Shown one piece after another: positions 47,801 to 55,114 of a stretch of 64,000 nt of DNA. Each line of letters starts with the position of its first letter. The stretch's first letter is position 1. A program made the translations under genes and the position numbers. The notes beneath the pieces are model-generated. The model ran no database searches. It was not told the origin of the DNA and saw only the letters and a list, made by a program, of their open reading frames with translations. Source of the DNA: Actinomycetota bacterium (GTDB taxonomy: Bacteria; Actinomycetota; Acidimicrobiia; Acidimicrobiales; JAMCPD01); NCBI GenBank assembly GCA_023379935.1, contig JAMCPD010000024.1, positions 53,325-117,324 on the forward strand, read 5' to 3'.

Positions 47801-47871
47801 GCAATGTGATGCAGCCTTCCGGCTCTTGTTATGTATGCACAAGTTGCGGTTCTACCAGTGGGTGTTCGTAG
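44812..47871 (+). CDS. nrdJ: Adenosylcobalamin-dependent (class II) ribonucleotide reductase
   Basis: Reduces ribonucleotides using B12. About 1019 residues: '[17 protein letters not shown]', '[14 protein letters not shown]', '[16 protein letters not shown]', '[32 protein letters not shown]', '[21 protein letters not shown]', '[24 protein letters not shown]', '[18 protein letters not shown]', then a C-terminal Cys cluster (C-x2-C ... C-x2-C) that recharges the active site. ATG 44812 is chosen because GGAGGT lies 9 nt upstream; an ATG at 44794 is in frame. Two low-complexity inserts occur: six pentapeptides S(D/N)G(V/E)(P/A) near residues 322-351, and an Asp/Gly/Val-rich loop near 427-445. Confidence 0.95.
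   Translation: [1019 protein letters not shown]
45775..45864 (+). repeat. Six tandem 15-bp units inside nrdJ
   Basis: Units such as AGTGACGGCGTACCC and AGTAATGGGGAGGCC alternate without interruption, encoding [15 protein letters not shown] pentapeptides in frame. Confidence 0.9.
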
Positions 47872-47980
47872 ATGATAAACCGATAAGGACTCTATCGAGA
47901 AAAGCTAAAGTTTCATACCTATTTGCGAAAAGACGGGCTTGGAACTGTTGGCTCATAGCTACGTATATCTTGGTAAAGCA

Positions 47981-48088
47981 TGGTATAATACATATATGTT
48001 GTTTCTTGTTTCCATCGGCATTGCTGCTCAGGAGCAAAGGTGTCCATCTGGACACCTTGGAACACCGGGAGAAGGATGGTCGTATTGA
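47981..48088 (+). other. Extended -10 promoter with 30-codon leaderless frame
   Basis: TGGTATAAT (47981-47989) is followed 6 nt later by ATG 47996, which opens 30 codons (start 'MLFLVSIGIAAQEQRC') ending at 48088. The geometry matches the leaderless genes elsewhere in the window. The peptide has a hydrophobic start. It may be a real small gene or the 5' remnant of a larger one. Confidence 0.35.
48037..48058 (+). other. Perfect 9-bp hairpin
   Basis: AAGGTGTCC-ATCT-GGACACCTT, perfect stem with a tetraloop and no following T-run. It lies inside the 30-codon frame. Could be a U-less terminator or an inverted-repeat relic. Confidence 0.5.
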
Positions 48089-48441
48089 TCTCGCTGAAAA
48101 AACGCTTGGAGGAAGGCATCTCTACGGATCTCGTAGTCGAGAAAAACCGCAAGGTCATGGACCAACAACGCTTCCATAGTGTCGGAGGTGACAAAATAAT
48201 GGATCATGGTTACTGTCACACCCCTCTGTTAGAATGGATTTCATGATAAGAACGACTGCGTCTGGCGAGCTTGGTCTTGAATCGGATAAAGCGTGAAGAG
48301 CTACAATCCGTGATCACTTCTTGTACCGGCTGCAAGTGCCGTTTCGTGAGGAGGCTGCGCTCGCCTCTCATGTGGCATCACCTGGACAACAAGTGAGGAT
48401 TTAGAGACTCCGCCAAGTCCGAGGGGCTTTATCCAAAAGAT

Positions 48442-48750
48442 ATGAATGTGCACCTTGCAGACCAGGCGGTTTTCGATGCCGTGGATACCTGTAAACGGCA
48501 CATCGAATCGGTGGTAAAAACAGTGAACCTGAAGGCCAATATCTGGCATCGCTTTAGTGACGAGAGTGAGAGGCACTACGCGTATGGGTGTCTCGCCCGG
48601 TACTCGGCCATTGGTCCAATCATGTGTGGTGCTACCCCGCGTCTAGCAGCAGGCAATCTCTCCGGCGAGGCGCAAGAGACCATTGCCCGTTACCTCCACA
48701 GGACGCTTCGCGTGGATGGATCTGCGGAGTGGTTGTTTCCGTTTGAGTAA
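48442..48750 (+). CDS. Hypothetical protein fragment
   Basis: 102 residues with well-behaved composition: 'DAVDTCKRHIESVVKTVNLKANIWHRFSDESERHYAYGCLARYSAIGPIMCG' and 'LSGEAQETIARYLHRTLRVDGSAEWLFPFE' blocks. The frame continues protein-like upstream to a stop at about 48394. More GC-rich than its neighbours. No family recognised. It may be the 3' end of a decayed, horizontally acquired gene. Confidence 0.4.
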   Translation: MNVHLADQAVFDAVDTCKRHIESVVKTVNLKANIWHRFSDESERHYAYGCLARYSAIGPIMCGATPRLAAGNLSGEAQETIARYLHRTLRVDGSAEWLFPFE

Positions 48751-48760
48751 CTGCTATAAT
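48733..48760 (+). promoter_or_regulatory. Promoter for the GH31 gene
   Basis: TTGTTT (48733-48738), 16-bp spacer, TATAAT (48755-48760) preceded by TGC, i.e. an extended -10. The predicted leader of about 50 nt contains repeated ATGGAG-type purine-rich motifs before the ATG at 48816. Confidence 0.6.
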
Positions 48761-48815
48761 ACGGGGGAGAAACTACAAATGGAGAAACTGCAAATGGAGC
48801 AAGTAGGGTAAGACT

Positions 48816-51140
48816 ATGTACGGTTTTAAGGAGCAAGACCAGTCTTTATTCCCGCCGCTTTTCCTTCCAGATACTCGTTTCCTATGTTTGATCCACCGCT
48901 CTTTGTATCCTCTGGTGGGGTTGTTGGTTGTTGCAATGTCAACTGTTGCATGTACCAACAGCGCTTTGCCAAGCGTTCCCGGTCCCATCTTGATCAAGAC
49001 TAATCAAGCTGTTGCTGTTGTAACTACCAACCCGTTCCGTCTGCAAGTAGGTACCTCGTTAAGGTCTCTCGCATTGTCAGAGGTCTCCAATACCAGCCCT
49101 CCTCCTACAAAACTTCCACCTACCATTGATCCGGTTCCGCCAGGTGTTCCTGCACAGAAAAGTGATCAGCTCTATGCTCCTCTTTCATTTCTTGTGGGAC
49201 ACGAGACGCTGACTCTCAACCACAGCCAGGTCTGGGAGGGTAACCTGCAGCAGGGCGAGCGTTATGGTATCTACTATTCTGCACGTAAGGTAATAGCATC
49301 CCATAAGGTTTCAGATGGAGTGAGTCTTACTGTGTCGACAGATGATCCTTCCGGACGTACTTTGAAGGTGGTGATTGAACCGGTAGAGGGGAACCTGATT
49401 CATGTCTCTGTAACCCCTCATCCTGCCGCTGGAGTAGTCATGATGAGCGACTCTTTTATGTCGTCGCCCAATGAGGATTTTTACGGCTTTGGAGGCCGCC
49501 ATAACGCTTTAAACCAGCATGGGAACGTACTTGTCAACTGGGTGTCGGAGGAGAATGTGCCGGGTTTAGGCCAACCGGGAACTCCATCGGGTATTCTCTA
49601 TCCAAATGGACCGACTGCTGCGTACTATCCCCAAGCGCAGTTTATCTCCTCAGCCGGCTACGGTTTTCTACTTGCTCAGCCCCAACTGTCATGGTTTCGT
49701 CTTGATTCCGATCTCCCCAATGCCTGGAGTGTTGCCGCGTCGTCGTCATCACTCAATTACTACGTAGCACCTGGCAATCCGCGCCAAGCGATAGCTGCGA
49801 TAACCTCGCTCAGCGGGCGTCAACCTGTTCCACCCGCTTGGGGACTAGGACCGATGTTCGATCGTGAGGTCAAAAACTTTGGAGAGACGGTTTCCGGTTA
49901 TGATTCGGAAATGGAGCAGGATATCGCGAACATTGAACGTTACCATTTACCGCTAACCGCTTATCGGATTGAAGGGTTTGGGTTTAAAAATCCCAATGAC
50001 GACGGTTTTATACTTCCGACGCGAGACACTTTCCCCGTTCAGAGCCAAGTTGTTGCTGAGCTTCAAGCTCTCCATATCCATCCCCTTGCATATATACGAC
50101 CATGGTTGGCCCCGGGATCCACCGCTTGTGAGGAAGGGCTGTGTGTACATACAACGGCTGGCAAGATATATACGACAACCGGCACACTTGGGCAAAAGAT
50201 AGCACTCCTTGATTTCACCAACCCGGCTGCGCTGCGCTGGTGGAGCAGCGAGTTGGACAAGATATTCAATCTTGGTTTTGACGGTTTTGAACAGGATTTT
50301 GGCGAAGAGGTTGCCCTCGGCATGCACTTCTACAACGGTCAAACTGGGGCTTCGATGCACAATGAGTACCCTATCTTGTACATGAAGGCAACCCGTGATG
50401 CCATAGATGCATACCAGAGCTCACATCCAACCCGCCATCTCTGGTTTGATAACCGTGCAGGTTTTTCAGGAACTCCCGGATCTGCTCGCTATGAAGCGGC
50501 AAACTTCCCAGGAGACGAGGCAACCAACTGGGGTCAGGCTTCCGGCTTGGCATCCCTAACCGAGGACATGTTAAGTAGGGCAATCGGTGGGGCCTATGGT
50601 TATGGTACAGATATCGGTGGATACTCCGACTACACTACACCGCCTACCACCAAACAGCTTTTTCTGCGTTGGGCCGAATGGGCTACGCTGAGCCCCGTAT
50701 TTCGCCTTCACGGATCTGCACATTATGGTTTGCATACTCCCTGGTCCTATGACAACCAGACGGTTGCCGTCTACGCAGAGCTGTCGGCACTTCATGAAGC
50801 GGCCGTACCCCTGATTCTCAAACTATGGCAACAGGCTGATCAGACAGGAATTCCCCCGACACGGCCGTTATGGTTGGAGTTCCCCGGCGATCCGCAAGCT
50901 GCGGCTCAAACCCAAGAGTGGACCCTTGGCAATGACGTGCTGGTCGCACCAGTGGTCATCGATGGTGCAACCAGCCGAAGTATCTACTTCCCAACCGGTT
51001 GCTGGCAAGACCCTCAGACCGGTTTAGTCGAACAAGGACCGGGTAATGCAACGGTAAGCGCTCCTCTTACCAGCTTGCCGTTTTTCTTCCGCTGTGGTAC
51101 TCACCCATTTCCGGTCACGGGCATGAAAACCAGCTCTTAG
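48816..51140 (+). CDS. GH31 family alpha-glycosidase lipoprotein
   Basis: 774 residues. The N-terminus has a 30-residue preamble, a hydrophobic segment and a lipobox-like 'VAMSTVACTN', so it is probably lipid-anchored outside. GH31 features: 'NEDFYGFGGRHNALNQHG', 'SAGYGFLLAQPQLSWFRLD', 'PVPPAWGLGPMFDRE', nucleophile region 'GFDGFEQDFGEEVALG', acid/base Asp in 'FPGDEATNWGQ', 'AYGYGTDIGGYSDYT' and 'PLWLEFPGDPQA'. Typical substrates are alpha-glucosides or alpha-xylosides (specificity not readable here). With the two GH5 genes it makes a small exported carbohydrate-degrading set. Confidence 0.92.
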   Translation: MYGFKEQDQSLFPPLFLPDTRFLCLIHRSLYPLVGLLVVAMSTVACTNSALPSVPGPILIKTNQAVAVVTTNPFRLQVGTSLRSLALSEVSNTSPPPTKLPPTIDPVPPGVPAQKSDQLYAPLSFLVGHETLTLNHSQVWEGNLQQGERYGIYYSARKVIASHKVSDGVSLTVSTDDPSGRTLKVVIEPVEGNLIHVSVTPHPAAGVVMMSDSFMSSPNEDFYGFGGRHNALNQHGNVLVNWVSEENVPGLGQPGTPSGILYPNGPTAAYYPQAQFISSAGYGFLLAQPQLSWFRLDSDLPNAWSVAASSSSLNYYVAPGNPRQAIAAITSLSGRQPVPPAWGLGPMFDREVKNFGETVSGYDSEMEQDIANIERYHLPLTAYRIEGFGFKNPNDDGFILPTRDTFPVQSQVVAELQALHIHPLAYIRPWLAPGSTACEEGLCVHTTAGKIYTTTGTLGQKIALLDFTNPAALRWWSSELDKIFNLGFDGFEQDFGEEVALGMHFYNGQTGASMHNEYPILYMKATRDAIDAYQSSHPTRHLWFDNRAGFSGTPGSARYEAANFPGDEATNWGQASGLASLTEDMLSRAIGGAYGYGTDIGGYSDYTTPPTTKQLFLRWAEWATLSPVFRLHGSAHYGLHTPWSYDNQTVAVYAELSALHEAAVPLILKLWQQADQTGIPPTRPLWLEFPGDPQAAAQTQEWTLGNDVLVAPVVIDGATSRSIYFPTGCWQDPQTGLVEQGPGNATVSAPLTSLPFFFRCGTHPFPVTGMKTSS

Positions 51141-51314
51141 CGTGACATCAGCTTGCAAGATCTTTCTGACAAAATGTGATGTGAGAAATAAGGTACAAGG
51201 TTAATGTTTGGGATTAGAGAAGAGGAAGTGGATCCCGGCGCCAATGCTGGTTCCAGCACGTCCATAGCCGTCTGATTCAAAGCGCGGTGTTCAATATTTT
51301 CTATGATATCTGAC

Positions 51315-52076
51315 TTAACGGATTTTCCACGGCACCTTAAAGCCCTGTGACAGGGTGTTGGTAGCTTTTCTGATTGACACCGGATATGAACTGGCTATAG
51401 GAGCATCAAGTGTGTCTATCGCCCAGTCGGCATGGACGAGTTTTTCCTCTGAGCCGGCTACCCGCGTTGCCTTGATTGCAATTACCCTATTGGAGGCGAT
51501 TTTCATAGCTACCACTACTTCTTCAGCGAATACCTCAGTAAATATCCGCCATGCATTAGATAAACCTCCGATGAGAGGGCGTGCTACATCTAATGGAAGT
51601 AGGTCGAGAGGTTCGTCCGTAAGCTCTTTTTTGCCTGCAGTGATGCCGGTAGCGGTGGTGTGCGATTGTGAACGGCTCCATATGGAACGAACCGGTTTCA
51701 GGTTTTTAGGCAGAAGATGGGTAGTTCCAGTAACCGACCAGGGACCAACTGGTTTAAACCGGCTAGTGCTTTTTGGTGCAAGTTCTCGTGTGATGTCGAT
51801 AACCGTGCAACACTTGGCACTTACCCACCAGGCAGTCATAAACTGATAGTGGGAACCGTCTGCTCTACGCTTAGTAAGCGGTGAATCGGCACTTGCAGTA
51901 ATCATTTTCCCAACAAGATGTTTGCGAAGTTTTAAGATATCCACCACTTCTTTAGGTACCCGATCAAAGCCGACCTTGTCAACATCAACATATGCCACCT
52001 CTTTGTCGGCAGTGACCGCCCTGGAACGGTATTTGCCAAGCTTATTGGCGGGTGCCTTTTCCAGGCTGCCCATCAT
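51315..52076 (-). CDS. Hypothetical protein, second gene of an orphan pair
   Basis: 253 residues, basic, no signal peptide or membrane helix. Ordered segments include 'EVAYVDVDKVGFDRVPKEVVDILKLRKHLVGKMITASADSPL', 'GSHYQFMTAWWVSAKCCTVID', 'LTDEPLDLLPLDVARPLIGGLSNAWRIFTEVFAEEVVVAMKIASN' and 'KLVHADWAIDTLDAP'. I do not recognise a family. The two ATGs at 52076 and 52073 follow GGGAG. The first overlaps the stop of the small upstream gene (ATGA), implying coupling. Confidence 0.65.
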   Translation of the reverse strand: MMGSLEKAPANKLGKYRSRAVTADKEVAYVDVDKVGFDRVPKEVVDILKLRKHLVGKMITASADSPLTKRRADGSHYQFMTAWWVSAKCCTVIDITRELAPKSTSRFKPVGPWSVTGTTHLLPKNLKPVRSIWSRSQSHTTATGITAGKKELTDEPLDLLPLDVARPLIGGLSNAWRIFTEVFAEEVVVAMKIASNRVIAIKATRVAGSEEKLVHADWAIDTLDAPIASSYPVSIRKATNTLSQGFKVPWKIR

Positions 52077-52207
52077 TGATCTCCCGCATCGGTTCCGGTG
52101 TTCTTAAAATATACCTTGGCGTTGGGTTGAAAACAGGTATTTGCCGTTCCGTCATTGGCTAAAACGCCGAGCAGGTTAGAATACGTATCAGGTAGCGTCC
52201 TATACAT
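52073..52207 (-). CDS. Small hypothetical protein (44 residues), first gene of an orphan pair
   Basis: Frame of 44 residues beginning 'MYRTLPDTYSNLLGVLAND' and containing 'NTCFQPNAKVYFKNTGTD'. The ATG lies 6 nt downstream of a near-consensus -10 (TAATAT), with TTGAAG 17 bp further up, and the stop overlaps the next ATG by ATGA. Promoter placement and overlap together support a real, leaderless gene. Family unknown. Confidence 0.55.
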   Translation of the reverse strand: MYRTLPDTYSNLLGVLANDGTANTCFQPNAKVYFKNTGTDAGDQ

Positions 52208-52213
52208 GGCTTA

Positions 52214-52242
52214 ATATTATCACCGGGTAGTTATTTCTTCAA
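52214..52242 (-). promoter_or_regulatory. Leaderless promoter of the orphan pair
   Basis: On the minus strand TTGAAG (52237-52242), 17-bp spacer, TAATAT (52214-52219), then 6 nt to the ATG at 52207. Confidence 0.65.
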
Positions 52243-52307
52243 ACGATTCGGAGGTTGTCTCCTAGAACTGCCTATTTGTGATCCGCTTCTCTTGGTATGC
52301 TTATAAG

Positions 52308-53165
52308 ATGAGCGGAAATAGATTAGTTTTCGGCCCCATACACCGATTTCAAGAGATCGACTCCACCAACAGTTATTTAATGGCCCAAGCTAAGCGGGGC
52401 GTCAAAGAAGGTCTGGTGGCTGTAGCGGACTGGCAAATCACCGGCAAGGGTCGCCTGGGACGCACTTGGGTTGCTTACCCGGGTTCCTCATTGTTGATCT
52501 CCGTACTGTTACGCCCTTTATTGGAACTTGACCGGTTGCATATTTGTAGTTCCATTGCCGCATTGGCGGCGGTAGATGCCATCAAAGCGTGCACAGGAGT
52601 TGATGTTTTGCTCAAATGGCCAAATGACTTGATAGTGTCGGCAGGATCAGGCGGTTTAGGTTCAGATGAAATTCAGGAGTATAAGTTAGCGGGCACTTTA
52701 GCTGAGATACAGTTTGAGAATGAAACATCACCTTTTTCAACCCCGGCGGTAGTGGTTGGGCTGGGGCTTAACGTGAACTGGGATGTTGACAAGTTATATC
52801 CGGGTGCCATGTCACTCAACATCTGTGTGGGACATCAGATAGATAATAATCAGTTGGAGAATACCTATCTGTCTTTCTTGGATAGCCGCTATCGTAAGTT
52901 GAATGTAAGCGATTCAAATATACGAAGACAGGCTTATGAAGCTCAAGTAGATGAGTATAAGAGTAAATGCACAACACTTAGACGTTATGTAAAAGTTGAG
53001 TTGATCAACCGGACGGTATATGGGAAAGCAGTTGACATAACTTCGGATGGGCGACTTATACTTGAAGTTGGTAGAAGCGTTGACAACGTGACAAAAAGGA
53101 CGACAAAGGTGTTCAGTGCGGGAGATGTGGTTCATTTGCGCACGAGTTCACCTATGTTAGACTAG
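52308..53165 (+). CDS. birA: Biotin-[acetyl-CoA-carboxylase] ligase (no DNA-binding domain)
   Basis: About 285 residues, monofunctional BirA: 'FQEIDSTNSYLMAQA', the biotinyl-AMP loop 'GKGRLGRTWVAYPGSSLLISVLLRP', 'LKWPNDLIV', 'KLAGTLAEIQFE', 'VVGLGLNVNWD', and a C-terminal SH3-like domain. The N-terminal helix-turn-helix of E. coli BirA is missing, so it should not regulate bioA-bioF. Start at ATG 52308, which lies 6 nt after an extended -10 (TGG-TATGCT, 52293-52301); an upstream in-frame GTG at 52278 would extend it by 10 residues. Confidence 0.93.
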   Translation: MSGNRLVFGPIHRFQEIDSTNSYLMAQAKRGVKEGLVAVADWQITGKGRLGRTWVAYPGSSLLISVLLRPLLELDRLHICSSIAALAAVDAIKACTGVDVLLKWPNDLIVSAGSGGLGSDEIQEYKLAGTLAEIQFENETSPFSTPAVVVGLGLNVNWDVDKLYPGAMSLNICVGHQIDNNQLENTYLSFLDSRYRKLNVSDSNIRRQAYEAQVDEYKSKCTTLRRYVKVELINRTVYGKAVDITSDGRLILEVGRSVDNVTKRTTKVFSAGDVVHLRTSSPMLD

Positions 53166-53186
53166 TTTCACTATGAGGTTAGTACT

Positions 53187-54182
53187 ATGAAGTTAATGGT
53201 CACAGGCGGAGCCGGGTTTATAGGCTCCAATTTTGTTTATTGGTGGACATCCAAGTATCCCGACGATACGGTGGTGGTATACGATGCGCTTACCTATGCA
53301 GGTAATTTAGAAACATTAAACCCTTTAGGTGATCGTATAACCTTTGTGAAAGGCGATATCTGCGATCTTCAGTTTGCCAAGGAGATGCTTTTGCAATATG
53401 GGATAGAAACAATCGTGCATTTTGCGGCAGAGTCGCATAACAGCTTGGCTGTATTGAACCCGAGTTTATTTTTTAAAACAAATGTGCTTGGAACTCAAAC
53501 CATGCTTGAAGCTGCAAGAAAAGTTGGTGTAAAAAGATTTCATCATATATCAACCTGCGAGGTTTATGGAGATCTTGCACTAGACAGCACTGAATCGTTC
53601 AATGAGGAATCCTCTTATCGTCCCAGAACCCCCTATAATGCCGCAAAAGCTGGGGCTGATATGGCGGTTAGGGCTTATGTCGAAACTTATGGCATAAATG
53701 CCACGATAACCAACTGCTGTAACAACTATGGTCCCTACCAGTTCCCTGAAAAGGTCATCCCGCTCTTTGTGGCCAATGCATTGGATGACATACCGTTACC
53801 ACTTTATGCCAGTACTGAAAATCGTAGGGAGTGGTTGCATGTAGATGATCATTGCCGTGCTATAGAGATGGTTTTACAAGACGGTACCTCAGGTGAGGTA
53901 TATCATGTTGGAAGTGGAGTTGAGTACAGTATCAATCAACTTGCGGATGCTATTCTGAAGATCCTGGGAAAACCCGAATCGTTGAAGACAATTGTAGCGG
54001 ATCGCCCTGGACATGACAGGCGTTACCTGCTGGATTCCACCAAGATCCGCAATAAGCTGGGATGGGAACCATTGGTTGATTTTGATGAAGGGCTTTTGCG
54101 TACTGTCAAGTGGTATGCAGACAATCGCGCGTGGTGGGAACCGTTAAAAAAACGGGCACCGGTAGTGGAAACTGCATGGTAA
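53187..54182 (+). CDS. rmlB: dTDP-glucose 4,6-dehydratase
   Basis: Extended SDR making dTDP-4-keto-6-deoxyglucose for L-rhamnose. 331 residues: 'MVTGGAGFIGSNFVYWW', 'VVYDALTYAGNLETL', 'HFAAESH', 'TPYNAAKAGADMAVRAYVETYG' (Tyr-x3-Lys), 'NNYGPYQFPEKVIPLFV', 'RREWLHVDDHCRAIE', 'RPGHDRRYLLDSTKI'. Odd: the active-site motif reads S-T-C-E-V-Y-G, so the usual catalytic Asp is Cys124. Followed 17 nt later by rmlD; rmlA and rmlC are not in the window. Confidence 0.9.
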   Translation: MKLMVTGGAGFIGSNFVYWWTSKYPDDTVVVYDALTYAGNLETLNPLGDRITFVKGDICDLQFAKEMLLQYGIETIVHFAAESHNSLAVLNPSLFFKTNVLGTQTMLEAARKVGVKRFHHISTCEVYGDLALDSTESFNEESSYRPRTPYNAAKAGADMAVRAYVETYGINATITNCCNNYGPYQFPEKVIPLFVANALDDIPLPLYASTENRREWLHVDDHCRAIEMVLQDGTSGEVYHVGSGVEYSINQLADAILKILGKPESLKTIVADRPGHDRRYLLDSTKIRNKLGWEPLVDFDEGLLRTVKWYADNRAWWEPLKKRAPVVETAW

Positions 54183-54199
54183 AGTCGTTTTAGGTTTCG

Positions 54200-55111
54200 G
54201 TGAGATTATTGCGAGTTTTAATAACCGGCGCGGGTGGTCAACTTGGACATGACTTAGTTGGTGTTTTCAATATCCAAGATGGCGAAGAGGTTGTGGCTCT
54301 CAAACATACCGACTTGGATGTTACCGACAGAAAAGCAACACTTGAAGTTTTTGAACAGATGCACCCTGATATAGTTGTGCATGCGGCCGCTTGGACGGCT
54401 GTTGATGACTCTGAGGCAAATCCGGATAAAGCTTTTTCAGTCAATTCTTTAGGAACGCGGCATGTAGCTAATGCGGCTCGTCGCACAAAGGCTCACTTGA
54501 TCTACATATCTACGGACTATGTGTTTGATGGAGTGGCTGGACGTCCGTATGTAGAGTGGGATATCCCTAATCCCATATCAGTTTATGGGCGTAGTAAGTT
54601 TGGAGGAGAAAAAGAGCTTGATCCTGCTTTTACGGTAGTTAGAACTTCTTGGGTTTGCGGACTGCATGGTAATAACATGGTGCGGACCATACTAAAGTTG
54701 GCAAAAATGGAGCTGGCAAAAACAAGGTCGGAGAAAGCAGCCACAACTGGCTTGCGACAAGAGCCGTTACGGTTTGTAGATGATCAGATAGGATGCCCTA
54801 CTTTCTGTTATGATCTTGCATTAGCTATTAAAAAATTAGCTGTCATGCGCTATGAGGGGATATTTCATGTTACCAATCAAGGAGAAACATCCTGGTTTGG
54901 CTTTGCCCAAGAGGTTTTAAGGTTAGCAGGGTATGATCCTTTTATGGTAGTCCCTATATCCACCGCTCAACTTAATCCACCCAGAGCCGCTCCACGCCCG
55001 AAGTATTCAGTTCTGGACAATGCTGCCTTGCGTTTAGCAGGACTTGGTCTCCTGCCCGACTGGCATGAGTCGTTGGAAATGCTGGTAAAACAAGGAACAG
55101 AGGTATGGTGA
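54200..55111 (+). CDS. rmlD: dTDP-4-dehydrorhamnose reductase
   Basis: Last step of dTDP-L-rhamnose synthesis. 303 residues: 'VLITGAGGQLGHDLVG', 'LDVTDRKATLEVFEQMHPDIVVHAAAWTAVDDSEANPDKAFSVN', 'IYISTDYVFDGVAGRPYVEWDIPNPISVYGRSKFGGE' (Tyr-x3-Lys), 'VVRTSWVCG', 'VDDQIGCPTFCYDLA', 'HVTNQGETSWFGFA', 'RPKYSVLDN'. GTG start; ugd follows after 3 nt. Confidence 0.93.
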   Translation: MRLLRVLITGAGGQLGHDLVGVFNIQDGEEVVALKHTDLDVTDRKATLEVFEQMHPDIVVHAAAWTAVDDSEANPDKAFSVNSLGTRHVANAARRTKAHLIYISTDYVFDGVAGRPYVEWDIPNPISVYGRSKFGGEKELDPAFTVVRTSWVCGLHGNNMVRTILKLAKMELAKTRSEKAATTGLRQEPLRFVDDQIGCPTFCYDLALAIKKLAVMRYEGIFHVTNQGETSWFGFAQEVLRLAGYDPFMVVPISTAQLNPPRAAPRPKYSVLDNAALRLAGLGLLPDWHESLEMLVKQGTEVW

Positions 55112-55114
55112 AAC

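Larger units (their letters stand above)
47872..48441. other. Poorly coding stretch after nrdJ
   Basis: No intact gene. Short frames on both strands look partly protein-like (plus strand 'MVVLISLKKRLEEGISTDLVVEKNRKVMD' type frame at 48073-48246, stopping quickly), suggesting decayed coding DNA. The base composition becomes visibly more GC-rich after about 48030. Contains an extended -10 and a hairpin, listed separately. Confidence 0.4.
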
